Under the pieces are notes generated by a model. It did no database searches. It was not told where the DNA came from and saw only the letters and a list, made by a program, of their open reading frames with translations. Positions 8,746-17,467 of a stretch of 26,350 nucleotides of DNA are shown piece after piece. Each line of letters starts with the position of its first letter. Position 1 is the stretch's first letter. Location: contig JAWXCM010000077.1 of NCBI GenBank assembly GCA_034408745.1, positions 1 to 26,350 on the forward strand. Reading direction: 5' to 3'. Source of the stretch: JAWXCM01 sp034408745 (GTDB lineage Bacteria; Acidobacteriota; Terriglobia; Bryobacterales; Bryobacteraceae). The position numbers and the translations under genes were made by a program.

Positions 8746-11202
8746 TCAGCCCTTCACCACAATATTCACCAGCTTGTCCGGCACCACAATCACCTTCACC
8801 ACCTGCTTGCCCTCGATAAACGTCCTCAACTTCTCATCCGCAAACGCGAGCCTCTCCAGCTCCTCGCGCCCAGTCCCGAGCGCCACCAGCACCCTGCTCC
8901 GAACCTTGCCGTTCACCTGCAGCACCACCTCGGCGCCCTCTTCCTTCGCGAGTTCAGGATCGAACGCCGGCCACGACTGCCGGAACACCGGACCCGTGCG
9001 GCCCATCTGCTCCCACATCTCCTCAGCAAGATAGGGCGCGAACGGCCCCAGCAGCAGCGTCAGCTTCTCTAAAACTTCGGCGACCACCGGGGGCGTCAGC
9101 GCAGCTTCATTGGCATAGAGCTCATTCACCAGCTCCATAATCCCTGCAATCGACGTATTGAAATGCCACCGCGACTCGAAATCCTCGGTGATTTTCTGCA
9201 GCGTCTGATGGAGCTTGCGCAGCACCTTTCGATCCGCGTCCGACCGCTCCACCGCGGCCCCTGCATCCGCCCGCTCAATATTCCGCGTCACAAAGCGAAA
9301 CACACGGCCCAGGAATCGATACGCACCCTCGGCGCCAGCCTCCGTCCAGTCCAGATCCCGCTCCGGCGGCGCCGCGAACAACTCGAAAATGCGACCCGTA
9401 TCCGCGCCATAATTCTCCACCAGCTCATCGGCACTGACCACATTGCCCTTGCTCTTCGACATCTTCGCGCCTTCGCGAATCACCATGCCCTGCGTAAACA
9501 ACCGCGTCGCCGGCTCATCGTTCGAGATCACGCCGATGTCGCGCATCATCTTCGTCCAGAACCGCGAATAAATCAGGTGCAGAATCGCATGCTCGACACC
9601 GCCGATGTATTGATCGATCGGAAACCAGTACGCAATTTTCGCGGAATCGAACGGCGCATTGGAATTATTCGCATCGCAATATCGGTAGAAATACCAGGAC
9701 GAATCCACGAACGTATCCATCGTGTCCGTCTCTCGCCGAGCATCCCCGCCGCACTTCGGGCACTTCACATTGACAAAATCCGCCTTGCGCGCCAGAGGAG
9801 ATTCGCCCACGCCCGTAATGTCGACATCCAGCGGCAGCACCACCGGCAACTGGTCATCCGGCACCGGAACCAGCCCGTCCACCGGACAGTGAATCACCGG
9901 AATCGGCGTACCCCAATACCGTTGCCGCGAAATGCCCCAGTCTTTAATTCGAAATGTAATCGCCTTTTCGCCGAATCCCTCGCGAGCCGCCTTCCCAGCC
10001 ATCTGTTCCCGAGCCTCAGCGCTCGGCAGCCCCGACCATTCGCCCGAGTTCTCCACGATCCCGTAATCGCCACAGGCCTCGGTCACAACCGCGGGCAACT
10101 CCCCGTCCACCGGGCGAACCACCGGCAAAATCGGAATCCCGTACTTCGTGCAGAACTCGAAATCGCGTTCATCGTGCGCGGGCACAGCCATAATCGCGCC
10201 CGTGCCATAGCCCATCAGCACAAAGTCGCCGACCCAAATCGGCACCTTCGCACCATTGAAAGGATTCACCGCATACGCGCCCGTAGACAGCCCGTTCTTC
10301 TCCACCGCGCTCGGATCCCGGCGAGCCTGCGTGTCGATCATCGCCTTCACCGCCGCCTGCCCCGCCCCGTCCGCCACCAGGCGAGACACCAGCGGGTGAC
10401 CCGGAGCCAGAATCACGCAAGTCGCGCCGTAAATGGTGTCCACACGCGTGGTGAACACACGGATCTTCTCGTCCGTCCCTTCCAGCGTGAAGTCGACCTC
10501 AGCACCCTCGCTCCGCCCGATCCAGTTGCGCTGCATCGCCAGCACACGATCCGGCCAGCCACCTTCCAGTTCCTTAATCCCCGACAGCAGTTCATCGGCA
10601 TACGCCGTGATCCGCAAAAACCACTGGTCCAGATCCCGCTGCTCCACTTTCGTGGTTTCATGCCGCCAGCAGCAGCCGTCGACAACCTGCTCGTTCGCCA
10701 GCACCGTCGCGCACTCCGGGCACCAGTTCACCAGCGACTTCTTCCGGTACGCCAGACCTTTTTCCAGCATCCGCAGGAAGAACCACTGGTTCCACTTGTA
10801 ATACTCCGGCTCGCACGTCGAGACCTCCAGATCCCAGTCATAGGAGAACCCCAGCCGCTGGTGCTGTCGCTTCATCTCAGCAATGTTGGCCAGCGTCCAT
10901 TCACGAGGCTGCCGCTTGTTCTTGATCGCCGCATTCTCCGCCGGCAGACCGAACGCATCCCACCCCATCGGGTGCAGCACGTTGAACCCACGCATCCACT
11001 TAAACCGCGCCAGCGCGTCCCCAATCGAGTAGTTCCGCACATGCCCGATATGCAGCGCGCCGCTGGGATACGGCAGCATCTCCAGCACGTAGTACTTCGG
11101 GCGGCTCTGGTCGGCAAGAGGCTTGTACAGCTCCTTGTCTTCTTTCCAGCGCTGATACCATTTCAATTCGACAACGTTGTGATCGTACGGCTGTTCTGGC
11201 AT
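8746..11202 (-). CDS. leuS: Leucyl-tRNA synthetase
   Basis: This class I aminoacyl-tRNA synthetase charges tRNA-Leu. Starting at ATG 11202 (MPEQPYDHNVVELKWYQRWK) it has 818 residues, the usual bacterial length; a start 40 codons upstream would add a non-homologous leader and is rejected. The HIGH motif is in PYPSGALHIGHVRNY (HIGH at 51-54) and KMSKS is at 580-584. The CP1 editing domain contains GTGAIMAVPAHDERD, the region that hydrolyses mischarged tRNA. Two CxxC pairs (WCPEC and CPKCGG) mark the zinc-binding and leucine-specific insertions. The C-terminal part ends VIVVPDKLVNIVVKG. yfbU follows after one base; the divergent DeoC-like gene begins 59 bp upstream. Confidence 0.98.
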   Translation of the reverse strand: MPEQPYDHNVVELKWYQRWKEDKELYKPLADQSRPKYYVLEMLPYPSGALHIGHVRNYSIGDALARFKWMRGFNVLHPMGWDAFGLPAENAAIKNKRQPREWTLANIAEMKRQHQRLGFSYDWDLEVSTCEPEYYKWNQWFFLRMLEKGLAYRKKSLVNWCPECATVLANEQVVDGCCWRHETTKVEQRDLDQWFLRITAYADELLSGIKELEGGWPDRVLAMQRNWIGRSEGAEVDFTLEGTDEKIRVFTTRVDTIYGATCVILAPGHPLVSRLVADGAGQAAVKAMIDTQARRDPSAVEKNGLSTGAYAVNPFNGAKVPIWVGDFVLMGYGTGAIMAVPAHDERDFEFCTKYGIPILPVVRPVDGELPAVVTEACGDYGIVENSGEWSGLPSAEAREQMAGKAAREGFGEKAITFRIKDWGISRQRYWGTPIPVIHCPVDGLVPVPDDQLPVVLPLDVDITGVGESPLARKADFVNVKCPKCGGDARRETDTMDTFVDSSWYFYRYCDANNSNAPFDSAKIAYWFPIDQYIGGVEHAILHLIYSRFWTKMMRDIGVISNDEPATRLFTQGMVIREGAKMSKSKGNVVSADELVENYGADTGRIFELFAAPPERDLDWTEAGAEGAYRFLGRVFRFVTRNIERADAGAAVERSDADRKVLRKLHQTLQKITEDFESRWHFNTSIAGIMELVNELYANEAALTPPVVAEVLEKLTLLLGPFAPYLAEEMWEQMGRTGPVFRQSWPAFDPELAKEEGAEVVLQVNGKVRSRVLVALGTGREELERLAFADEKLRTFIEGKQVVKVIVVPDKLVNIVVKG

Positions 11203-11261
11203 TGGATTATCGGAAATTGCGAGCGGTAACTTCAGCTTATCGCAGTCACTACAATGGAGCC
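11203..11261. promoter_or_regulatory. Divergent promoter region leuS / deoC-like
   Basis: These 59 bp separate the two start codons. On the plus strand TACAAT (11250-11255) sits six bases before the DeoC-like ATG, so transcription would begin at or next to the start codon (leaderless). A short GGAG (11256-11259) lies too close to the ATG for a normal ribosome-binding site. On the minus strand GATAAT (11211-11206) is only three bases before the leuS ATG and GATAAG (11241-11236) is the better placed -10. No T-box-like leader fits in this space. Confidence 0.4.
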
Positions 11262-11966
11262 ATGACGCCGGATACTTACGAGTCGCTCGCAAAGCGCCTC
11301 GACGTTCGCCTACTCGACCCATGGTGGTCCGCCGATCAGGTCTACGAAGCCTGCTCCAAAGCCCGCGACCTCGGCGTACGCGCCGTCATCGTACGCCCCT
11401 GCGACTTCGAACTCGCCCTCCAGTGGCTCACCGGCAGCGGCATCGAAGTCGTACCCACCGCCGGCTATCCATACGGCGTATCGAACACCTCGGCCAAGCT
11501 CTATGAACTGCGCGACCTCCTCCGCCTCGGCGCCAAAGAAGTCGAACTGACCCTCTCCCCCGCGCGCATGTTCTCCCGCCAGTTCCAGCACGTGGAAGCC
11601 GAGCTCATGCAGGCCGCCAAATCCTGTCACGAATCGGGCGCGCGACTCACAGTTCTCTACAACAGCGCCCACATGGGCAACGATCAGAAGATCATCGCGA
11701 CGAAGATCAGCCGCCGCACCGAGGTCGACTACCTCGCCATGGACGGCGGTGACACAGAACTCGCTCTGATGAAGCCGCTCCTCAGGGACGTCCTCCACCT
11801 CCGCCTCGCGACTCCGGTCACCGATCTCGACCAGGCACTGGCCGCCCTCGAAGCCGGATACGATACCATCACCGTCACTGACGCCGCCCCTGTCCTCGAA
11901 GCCTGGAAGGCGCGCCTCGAAGAGCAGAAGCAAGAGGAGAAACAGCAGCCCGTCACCAGCCTCTGA
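11262..11966 (+). CDS. DeoC-like (beta/alpha)8 aldolase-family protein lacking the Schiff-base lysine
   Basis: The 234-residue protein, starting at ATG 11262, follows the deoxyribose-phosphate aldolase fold strand by strand: VRAVIVRPCDFELALQWL, GIEVVPTAGYPYGVSNTSAK, LRLGAKEVELTLSPARM, then KISRRTEVDYLAMDGG and LDQALAALEAGYDTITVTDA. In true DERA the sixth strand reads FVKTSTG with the Schiff-base Lys; here it is YLAMDGG. The proton-relay Lys of the VKASGGI strand is replaced in LHLRLATPV, and the DMVLN aspartate position reads ELTLS. The fold is therefore kept while three catalytic positions are changed, so ordinary aldolase activity is unlikely. It is divergent from leuS, and nothing in the neighbourhood suggests a deoxynucleoside pathway. 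The C-terminal tail is Gln/Glu/Lys-rich. A binding or altered lyase role is possible but unknown. Confidence 0.7.
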   Translation: MTPDTYESLAKRLDVRLLDPWWSADQVYEACSKARDLGVRAVIVRPCDFELALQWLTGSGIEVVPTAGYPYGVSNTSAKLYELRDLLRLGAKEVELTLSPARMFSRQFQHVEAELMQAAKSCHESGARLTVLYNSAHMGNDQKIIATKISRRTEVDYLAMDGGDTELALMKPLLRDVLHLRLATPVTDLDQALAALEAGYDTITVTDAAPVLEAWKARLEEQKQEEKQQPVTSL

Positions 11967-12014
11967 CAGAGGCATGGTCCGCGCGAAGATCCTCCCGTTC
12001 CCTCTAAGGACCCG

Positions 12015-12390
12015 GTCATCTCCGCCAGAGTCGCCGGACTCCGCTACGTCCGTGACACCGAGCCCGGCGTCCGACGGGCGCCCCGTGAGTGACTAGCCAA
12101 CCCTGAAGCGCATCCGCTCGCTCGTCATCCCACCAGCCCGGACCAGCGTCTGGATTTGTCGCCACCCGGAGGGCCACCTCCAGGCCGTCGGCCGCGACGC
12201 GAAAGGCCGCAAGCAGTATCGCTACCACCCGTCCTACCGCCATCAGCGAGACCAAACCAAGTTCAGCCGCATGCTCGCCTTCGGCAAAGCCCTCACCGCC
12301 ATTCGCAATCGCGTGGAAGCCGACCTCCGCCTCCCCGGTCTGCCGCGCGAAAAGGTGGTCGCCGCCGTCGTCAAACTGCTCGAAAGCAGT
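12015..12390 (+). pseudogene. DNA topoisomerase IB, N-terminal remnant
   Basis: One frame reads VAGLRYVRDTEPGVRR (12030-12077), the first lines of bacterial (poxvirus-type) topoisomerase IB. After a frame change and loss of about a dozen residues, DGRPVSD precedes an in-frame TAG (12094-12096). The second frame then continues TLKRIRSLVIPPARTSVWIC, HLQAVGRDAKGRKQYRYHP, FSRMLAFGKALTAIRNRVEA and LPGLPREKVVAAVVKLLES. Similarity stops at about 12390. The catalytic domain with the Arg-Lys-Arg-His-Tyr pentad is absent, so no active enzyme can be made. Frameshift, stop and truncation are all visible. Confidence 0.85.
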
Positions 12391-12576
12391 GGCGAGCGCC
12401 GCGAAGAACAGTGTGTCATGCAAATGGTGACCACGTACGTCAAAAAATTAAGAAACAATCCGCCAGCGCCAAACACTACTCGAATCCCCTCCGCAAATCC
12501 ATCCGCAAACGTGCCTGAATGAGATCCGGAAACGTCCGCACCCGCGCCGGAGTCCTTGTCTCTGAAGGAGCAAGGC

Positions 12577-13428
12577 ATGGCAACACTGTTGAAGAAAAAG
12601 CAGGACACAAACGTCAGTGAAATGGAGCGCTGGATTTCGCTCGTCGCCGGCGCAGGCCTCGTCGCCTATGGCGTCTCACGCCGGGGCCCCAGTGGACTGG
12701 GCTGGGCCGCAATCGGCGGCGGACTCGCATGGCGAGGCGCCTCCGGCCACTGCAACGTCTACCAGACATTCGGCATCGACACCCGCGAGCGTGGCTACGA
12801 AAAAGGCACCGGCGCCGACAAAGGCGTACCCTATCACCTCGGTATCCGCATCGACCATGAAATTCGCATCAACAAAAGCGCGGAAGAACTCTATCGATTC
12901 TGGCGCAACCTCGAAAACCTGCCACGCTTCATGAGCCACATCGACAGCGTTCAGGACCGGGGCAACGGCGTCTCCCACTGGACCGTCCGCGGACCCGCCG
13001 GTCTCAAACTGGAATGGGATGCCGAGATCGTCAATGAGATCGAAAACAAGCTGATCGGCTGGCGCTCGCTTCCCGGCTCCCAGGTCGACAACGGCGGCTC
13101 TGTGCACTTCGAACCCGCCGGCGAAGGCCAGACGGTCGTTCGGGTCGAGCTCCAGTACAACCCGCCCGCGGGCGGCGTCGGGGCTCGCATCTCCAAAGCC
13201 CTTGGCGAGGATCCGGAAAAGATGATTGCCGAGGATCTGCAACGCTTCCGCGAGTTGATGGAAACCGGTGCCGTCGCGTCGCGAAACTCAAAGCAGCGGG
13301 CCTCGGGAACCGAATCCAGGTGGACTGGAGGTAAGCCGAAAAAGAACGAAGGCGATAACGTGCAGGCGTCAGGCGAGGAATCGTTCCCGGCCAGCGACCC
13401 GCCGTCCTGGACCCCGGAAACCCTCTAA
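12577..13428 (+). CDS. DUF2892/SRPBCC (polyketide cyclase-like) protein
   Basis: The start is ATG 12577, because AAGGAG (12565-12570) lies six bases upstream, the clearest ribosome-binding site in the window; a TTG 21 bases earlier is rejected. The 283 residues show an N-terminal DUF2892-like membrane hairpin (WISLVAGAGLVAYGVSRRG, then GLGWAAIGGGLAWRG, about 19-54). An SRPBCC/START-type ligand-binding domain follows (about 92-235: IRINKSAEELYRFWRNLENL, MSHIDSVQ, GWRSLPGSQVDNGGSVHFEP). A charged tail ends in ESFPASDPPSW, a short motif found at the end of many bacterial proteins. Homologues are membrane-attached proteins proposed to bind lipids; no enzyme residue can be named. It stands between a topoisomerase pseudogene and the converging acyl-CoA synthetase. 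Confidence 0.85.
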   Translation: MATLLKKKQDTNVSEMERWISLVAGAGLVAYGVSRRGPSGLGWAAIGGGLAWRGASGHCNVYQTFGIDTRERGYEKGTGADKGVPYHLGIRIDHEIRINKSAEELYRFWRNLENLPRFMSHIDSVQDRGNGVSHWTVRGPAGLKLEWDAEIVNEIENKLIGWRSLPGSQVDNGGSVHFEPAGEGQTVVRVELQYNPPAGGVGARISKALGEDPEKMIAEDLQRFRELMETGAVASRNSKQRASGTESRWTGGKPKKNEGDNVQASGEESFPASDPPSWTPETL

Positions 13429-13434
13429 ACCAGC

Positions 13435-13464
13435 GAGTGGGGCAGGCCTGAACCTGCCCCGCTC
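13435..13464. terminator. Hairpin between converging genes
   Basis: GGGGCAGG (13439-13446) and CCTGCCCC (13453-13460) pair perfectly around a six-base loop, and GAG/CTC with a T-G wobble extends the stem to 12 pairs. It begins six bases after the SRPBCC stop and reaches the stop codon of the acyl-CoA synthetase. It could slow transcription from both sides. No run of T follows on either strand, so intrinsic termination is uncertain. Confidence 0.55.
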
Positions 13465-15238
13465 AAACCATCTCTTCCTTACCCAGATACAGTTCGCTCA
13501 CCACAGCCTTGTAATTCTCCAGTACCTGTTTCCGCCGAACCTTCATCGTCGGAGTTAATTCCCCGCGCTCAATCGAGAAATCGTGCTCCAGAATTCGAAA
13601 TCGACGAATCTGCTCAAACGGCGCGAGCTGCTTATTAACCCGCTTGATCACCGCCCCAACTTCCTGCTCGACGTTTCCCTTTGAAGGATCGGCCGCCCCC
13701 GCATTGACCGTCAACAGGGCAGTGACATAGGGCTGGCGGTCCCCAATCAGGAGAACCTGATTTACCAGCGGCTCCACTTTAAATAAACTCTCAATCCTGG
13801 CCGGATAAATCTTCTTGCCATTCGAGGAAACAATCAGCTCTTTTTTCCGCCCGGTGATAAAAATATAGCCCTGCGGATCGATCTCGGCGATATCGCCCGT
13901 ATACAACCACCCGTCGCGAAGCACCGCCGCACTCGCCGCCGAATCGTTGTAATACCCCGAGAACAAACAGCTCGACCGGATCAGCAGCTCGCCATCTTCG
14001 GCCAGCCGGATTTCTACCCCCGGCAGCGGCTTGCCGATGCTGCCAGGCCGGGGCGAATCCAGTGGATTCAGAGTCGCCACGCCGCCCTCGGTAAGCCCGT
14101 AGCCTTCCACCAGCGGCAACCCAATCGCCTCGTAAAACTGCGCCAGATCCCGGCCCAGAGGCGCCGCACCCGATGCGGCAATGCGAAGCCGTCCACCCAG
14201 CCGCTCCCGCACCTTCTGGAACACCAGCCTGTTCGCCAGCTTCAGTCCAGCCTGCATCCATCCCGGAACTGGCTTGCCTTCCAGACGGTACTTCGCCGCA
14301 TGCATCCCCAGACCCAGCGCGCCAAAGAACAGCCGCTGCGCAAACGCTGGCTTCTTCCTGACCTCGGCCGAAATACTCGCGTATACCCGTTCCCACACGC
14401 GAGGCGGAGCCAGCAGAAATGTCGGCTTAACCTGCCGCAGTTCGTTCGGCATTTTCGCCAGACCTTCTGAGAAATACACCGGAGTTCCCGTGCGCATCGG
14501 CAGAAACTCGATCACTATCCGCTGTGCAATGTGCGCCGACGGAAGAAAAACCAGGGTCGAATCCTCAGGCCCCAGCGGCAAAACACTCGGCCCCATGTCC
14601 AGGTTCGAGACAATCGCCCAGTGCGTCGCAAGGCCCATCTTCGGCTCGCCCGTCGCGCCCGAAGTCATGTACAGGACCGCGTAGTCGTCCGGCCGGACCT
14701 CCGCCCGAATCTTCTCAAACAGACGCGAATCCGCCGCCAGAGCTTCGCGGCCAAGCTGCCGCACCTGGTCGAGCGTGATGCTGTCCTCGCCCGCCGCGCC
14801 CGACAACACGATCCACAACATCCCCGGCCCACCGACACCCGCCGCACGTAGCGCCTTCAGCCCTCGCGCGTCTTCCACCATCAGAGCCCTGGGCTCAGAC
14901 CGGGCAACCGTCGCCACGTGATCGGTTGCCGGAAGGCTGGTATACAACGCCGCGGCAATCGACCCGTTCGCAATAACGCCGTTGTCCGCCAGATAGAATT
15001 CCGCCCGGGTCTCCGAATGCAGAGCGACAATATCGCCGTGCCCGATGCCCAGCGAGCGAAGCCCGCACGCAATCTCCCGCACCGTGTCGCGGTACTCATT
15101 CCACGTGTAAACACGATATCTGGACCCGTTCTTCTCTTCCCCGGGCTGATACATCGCCGGAAGCGGACCGTACTGCGCAGCGGTCTCTTCCAGCACGTGG
15201 AACAGAGTGCGTTTGGACATCTCTTCGGAATGTAACAT
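13463..15238 (-). CDS. Long-chain fatty acid--CoA ligase (AMP-forming)
   Basis: This ANL-superfamily enzyme activates fatty acids to acyl-AMP and then acyl-CoA. Its 591 residues follow the FAA1/long-chain subgroup: the P-loop YMTSGATGEPKMG (190-202), ASGAAPLGRDLAQFYEAIGL, GYGLTEGGVATLNP, WLYTGDIAEIDPQGYIFITG, and GRKKELIVSSNGKKIYP with the hinge. The P-loop has SGATGEPK where SGTTGxPK is usual, and the position after it is Met, not Gly; both changes are mild. ATG 15238 is used; an ATG six codons later (MSKRTLFHVLEE) is also possible. The gene begins seven bases after the glgB stop and so belongs to the same transcript. Whether it feeds beta-oxidation or lipid synthesis cannot be told from here. 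Confidence 0.92.
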   Translation of the reverse strand: MLHSEEMSKRTLFHVLEETAAQYGPLPAMYQPGEEKNGSRYRVYTWNEYRDTVREIACGLRSLGIGHGDIVALHSETRAEFYLADNGVIANGSIAAALYTSLPATDHVATVARSEPRALMVEDARGLKALRAAGVGGPGMLWIVLSGAAGEDSITLDQVRQLGREALAADSRLFEKIRAEVRPDDYAVLYMTSGATGEPKMGLATHWAIVSNLDMGPSVLPLGPEDSTLVFLPSAHIAQRIVIEFLPMRTGTPVYFSEGLAKMPNELRQVKPTFLLAPPRVWERVYASISAEVRKKPAFAQRLFFGALGLGMHAAKYRLEGKPVPGWMQAGLKLANRLVFQKVRERLGGRLRIAASGAAPLGRDLAQFYEAIGLPLVEGYGLTEGGVATLNPLDSPRPGSIGKPLPGVEIRLAEDGELLIRSSCLFSGYYNDSAASAAVLRDGWLYTGDIAEIDPQGYIFITGRKKELIVSSNGKKIYPARIESLFKVEPLVNQVLLIGDRQPYVTALLTVNAGAADPSKGNVEQEVGAVIKRVNKQLAPFEQIRRFRILEHDFSIERGELTPTMKVRRKQVLENYKAVVSELYLGKEEMV

Positions 15239-15245
15239 GCTGTCT

Positions 15246-17444
15246 TTACTGACGCTTCCGGAATGCGACCACAGCCAGAGGAGGCAGCTTGATCGCGATA
15301 CTGTCCGCCCGGCCGTGCTGCGGTACCGGGTCCGACGTCACCAATCCCCCGCTGCCGAAGTTGCTGCCCCCGAACGCCTCGGAATCCGAGTTGAAAATCT
15401 CTTCGTAGAACCCGGCCTCCGGTACCCCGAACCGGTAATCGGTCCGAGGCACGGGAGTGAAATTGCAACAGAATAACAAAAAGTCCTGCGGATTTTCCGC
15501 CCGCCGAATAAATGCGATAATCGAGCTCTCCACATCCCGGAAATCCACCCACTCAAAACCCGAGTGGTGGAAGTCGACCTCATACATTGGCTTGTGCGTT
15601 TTGTACAGCCTGTTCAGTTCGCTGACCATCGACTGCAGTTTGCGGTGGTAGTCATACTGCAACAGTTCCCACGGCACCTGCATGTCGTGATTCCACTCCC
15701 ACGGCGACCCGATCTCGCATCCCATGAACAGCGTCTTCTTGCCCGGATGGCACCACATGTACGCGAGGAACGACCGGATGTTCGCGAACCTCTGCCACTC
15801 ATCTCCCGGCATCCGCCCCAGCAGCGACTTCTTCCCGTACACAACCTCGTCGTGCGATATGGGCAGGACAAAGTTCTCATTGAACGCATACATCAGACTG
15901 AACGTAATATTGCCCTGATGGAACTTCCGGAATATCGGCGGTATTGCGAAATAATCCAGCATGTCGTGCATCCAGCCCATGTTCCACTTCATCGTGAACC
16001 CGAGCCCGTTCAGATACGTCGGCTTCGAAACCCCCGTAAATGAAGTCGATTCCTCGGCAATCGTCACCGCCCCCGGAACCGAATGCGCCACAACGTTGAA
16101 CTTGCGAATAAACGCGATTGCGTCCAGATTCTCATTCCCGCCGTAGATATTCGGGACCCATTCGCCGGGCTTCCGGGAATAGTCCAGATACAGCATCGAC
16201 GCCACGGCGTCCACCCGCAGCCCGTCAATGTGGTACTTCTTCAGCCAGAACTGCGCGTTCGAAATCAGGAACGTGCGCACCTCGTTCCGCCCAAAGTTGA
16301 AAATCAGCGTGCCCCAGTCCAGGTGCTCGCCCTTCCGCGGATCGGCATGCTCATACAAGGCCGTGCCGTCGAAGAACGCCAGGCCGTGCGCGTCTTTCGG
16401 AAAATGCGCCGGAACCCAGTCGACAATCACGCCAATCCCGCTCCGGTGGCAGTGGTCGACAAAATACATGAAGTCTTCCGGAGTGCCAAACCGAGCCGTC
16501 GGGGAGTAATACGAAATCACCTGATAGCCCCACGACCCGGAAAACGGATGTTCCATGATCGGCAGCAGTTCGATATGCGTGAATCCCAGCTGCTTCACGT
16601 AATCCACCAGAGTGACCGCCAGTTCCCGATAGCTCAGGCTCTCGCCCGTCGGCTTGCGCATCCACGATTCCAGATGCACCTCATACACGGAGAACGGTGC
16701 CTTCAGCGCATTCGTCTTCGCCCGTAACGCCATCCACTCCTGGTCGCCCCACTCATACGCATCCAGGTTCGCCACCACCGAAGCCGATTTCGGCGGAACC
16801 TCACTCCCGAACCCATACGGGTCGGCCTTCAGCTGCCGGTAGCCCTGCACCTTCGACCGCACGTAATACTTGTAAGCGTTGCCCGGCCCGATATTGGGAA
16901 CGAAGATCTCCCAAACCCCGGCGTTGCGAGCCCGCATGGCATGCCGCCGCGTGTCCCAGTGATTAAAATCACCAACCACGCACACCACTTCCGCGTTCGG
17001 CGCCCACACGGAGAACCGCACGCCCTTAACGCCCAGCGACTCCACAATATGCGCGCCCAGCGAGTTGTAGCTCTCATAGTGAGTGCCCTCGGCATGCAGA
17101 TACAGATCGAAATCCGTCAGCAGCGGTGGGAACCGATACGGGTCGTCGACAACCTCGGTCTGTCCGCTCCACAGGTGGACACGAAACCGGTAGGCCCCGG
17201 GCTCTTTGGGAAGATTGGCGACAAAGAAACCGTGCGCATGACGCTTGTCCATCGCAACTTCGGTGCCGTCGATCAGCAGATCCACGGCCGATGCATGCGG
17301 AAGAAACGCCCGCACCGCCCACCGTTCAGCACCCGACTGGGCATCCGTCAACCGATGCGGACCAAGGATACGAAACACATCACCGTGATATCCACCGGCA
17401 ACAGCTTCAATCTCGTGCGACGCTTCCACTGCTTCAAGAGCCAT
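15246..17444 (-). CDS. glgB: 1,4-alpha-glucan branching enzyme
   Basis: This GH13 enzyme introduces alpha-1,6 branches into glycogen. The 732 residues include the N-terminal beta-domains (CBM48: GVRFSVWAPNAEVVCVVGDF, 140-160) and the (beta/alpha)8 domain. The catalytic residues are Asp412 in HIDGLRVDAVASMLYLDY and the acid Glu in TIAEEST (about 464). The third carboxylate is the Asp of ISHDEVVYGK. HPFSGSWGYQV and GCEIGSPWEWNHD are typical of the family. The C-terminal all-beta domain is complete (GRADSIAIKLPPLAVVAFRK). No other glycogen gene is in the window; the acyl-CoA ligase follows after seven bases. The adenosine deaminase gene is divergent, with only 23 bp between start codons. Confidence 0.97.
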   Translation of the reverse strand: MALEAVEASHEIEAVAGGYHGDVFRILGPHRLTDAQSGAERWAVRAFLPHASAVDLLIDGTEVAMDKRHAHGFFVANLPKEPGAYRFRVHLWSGQTEVVDDPYRFPPLLTDFDLYLHAEGTHYESYNSLGAHIVESLGVKGVRFSVWAPNAEVVCVVGDFNHWDTRRHAMRARNAGVWEIFVPNIGPGNAYKYYVRSKVQGYRQLKADPYGFGSEVPPKSASVVANLDAYEWGDQEWMALRAKTNALKAPFSVYEVHLESWMRKPTGESLSYRELAVTLVDYVKQLGFTHIELLPIMEHPFSGSWGYQVISYYSPTARFGTPEDFMYFVDHCHRSGIGVIVDWVPAHFPKDAHGLAFFDGTALYEHADPRKGEHLDWGTLIFNFGRNEVRTFLISNAQFWLKKYHIDGLRVDAVASMLYLDYSRKPGEWVPNIYGGNENLDAIAFIRKFNVVAHSVPGAVTIAEESTSFTGVSKPTYLNGLGFTMKWNMGWMHDMLDYFAIPPIFRKFHQGNITFSLMYAFNENFVLPISHDEVVYGKKSLLGRMPGDEWQRFANIRSFLAYMWCHPGKKTLFMGCEIGSPWEWNHDMQVPWELLQYDYHRKLQSMVSELNRLYKTHKPMYEVDFHHSGFEWVDFRDVESSIIAFIRRAENPQDFLLFCCNFTPVPRTDYRFGVPEAGFYEEIFNSDSEAFGGSNFGSGGLVTSDPVPQHGRADSIAIKLPPLAVVAFRKRQ

Positions 17445-17467
17445 CGCCGCTATTATGGCAACTAACG
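17445..17467. promoter_or_regulatory. 23-bp divergent promoter glgB / adenosine deaminase with overlapping -10 elements
   Basis: TATTAT (17451-17456) on the plus strand lies 11 bases before the deaminase ATG. On the minus strand CATAAT (17457-17452) covers the same bases and lies seven bases before the glgB ATG. One near-symmetric heptamer can thus serve as -10 in both directions, with transcripts starting at or within a few bases of each ATG. The -35 elements would fall inside the opposite coding sequence. No Shine-Dalgarno sequence is visible on either side. Confidence 0.5.

Noticed and set aside
9163..11229. Very long plus-strand open frame opposite leuS
   Set aside because: Its translation is Arg/His/Pro-rich with no family motif. 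It exists because the GC-rich codon use of leuS removes stops on the other strand.
11203..11322. Upstream start adding 40 residues to LeuS
   Set aside because: The extra residues have no LeuRS homology and would overlap the start of the divergent DeoC-like gene. ATG 11202 gives the normal N-terminus.
11959..11973. Perfect 6-bp hairpin GCCTCT-GAC-AGAGGC at the end of the DeoC-like gene
   Set aside because: The stem is short, contains the stop codon and has no T-tract; not enough for a terminator call.
12391..12556. Possible small basic protein (frame ending HYSNPLRKSIRKRA)
   Set aside because: No start codon in context and no recognisable family; most likely part of the decayed topoisomerase region.
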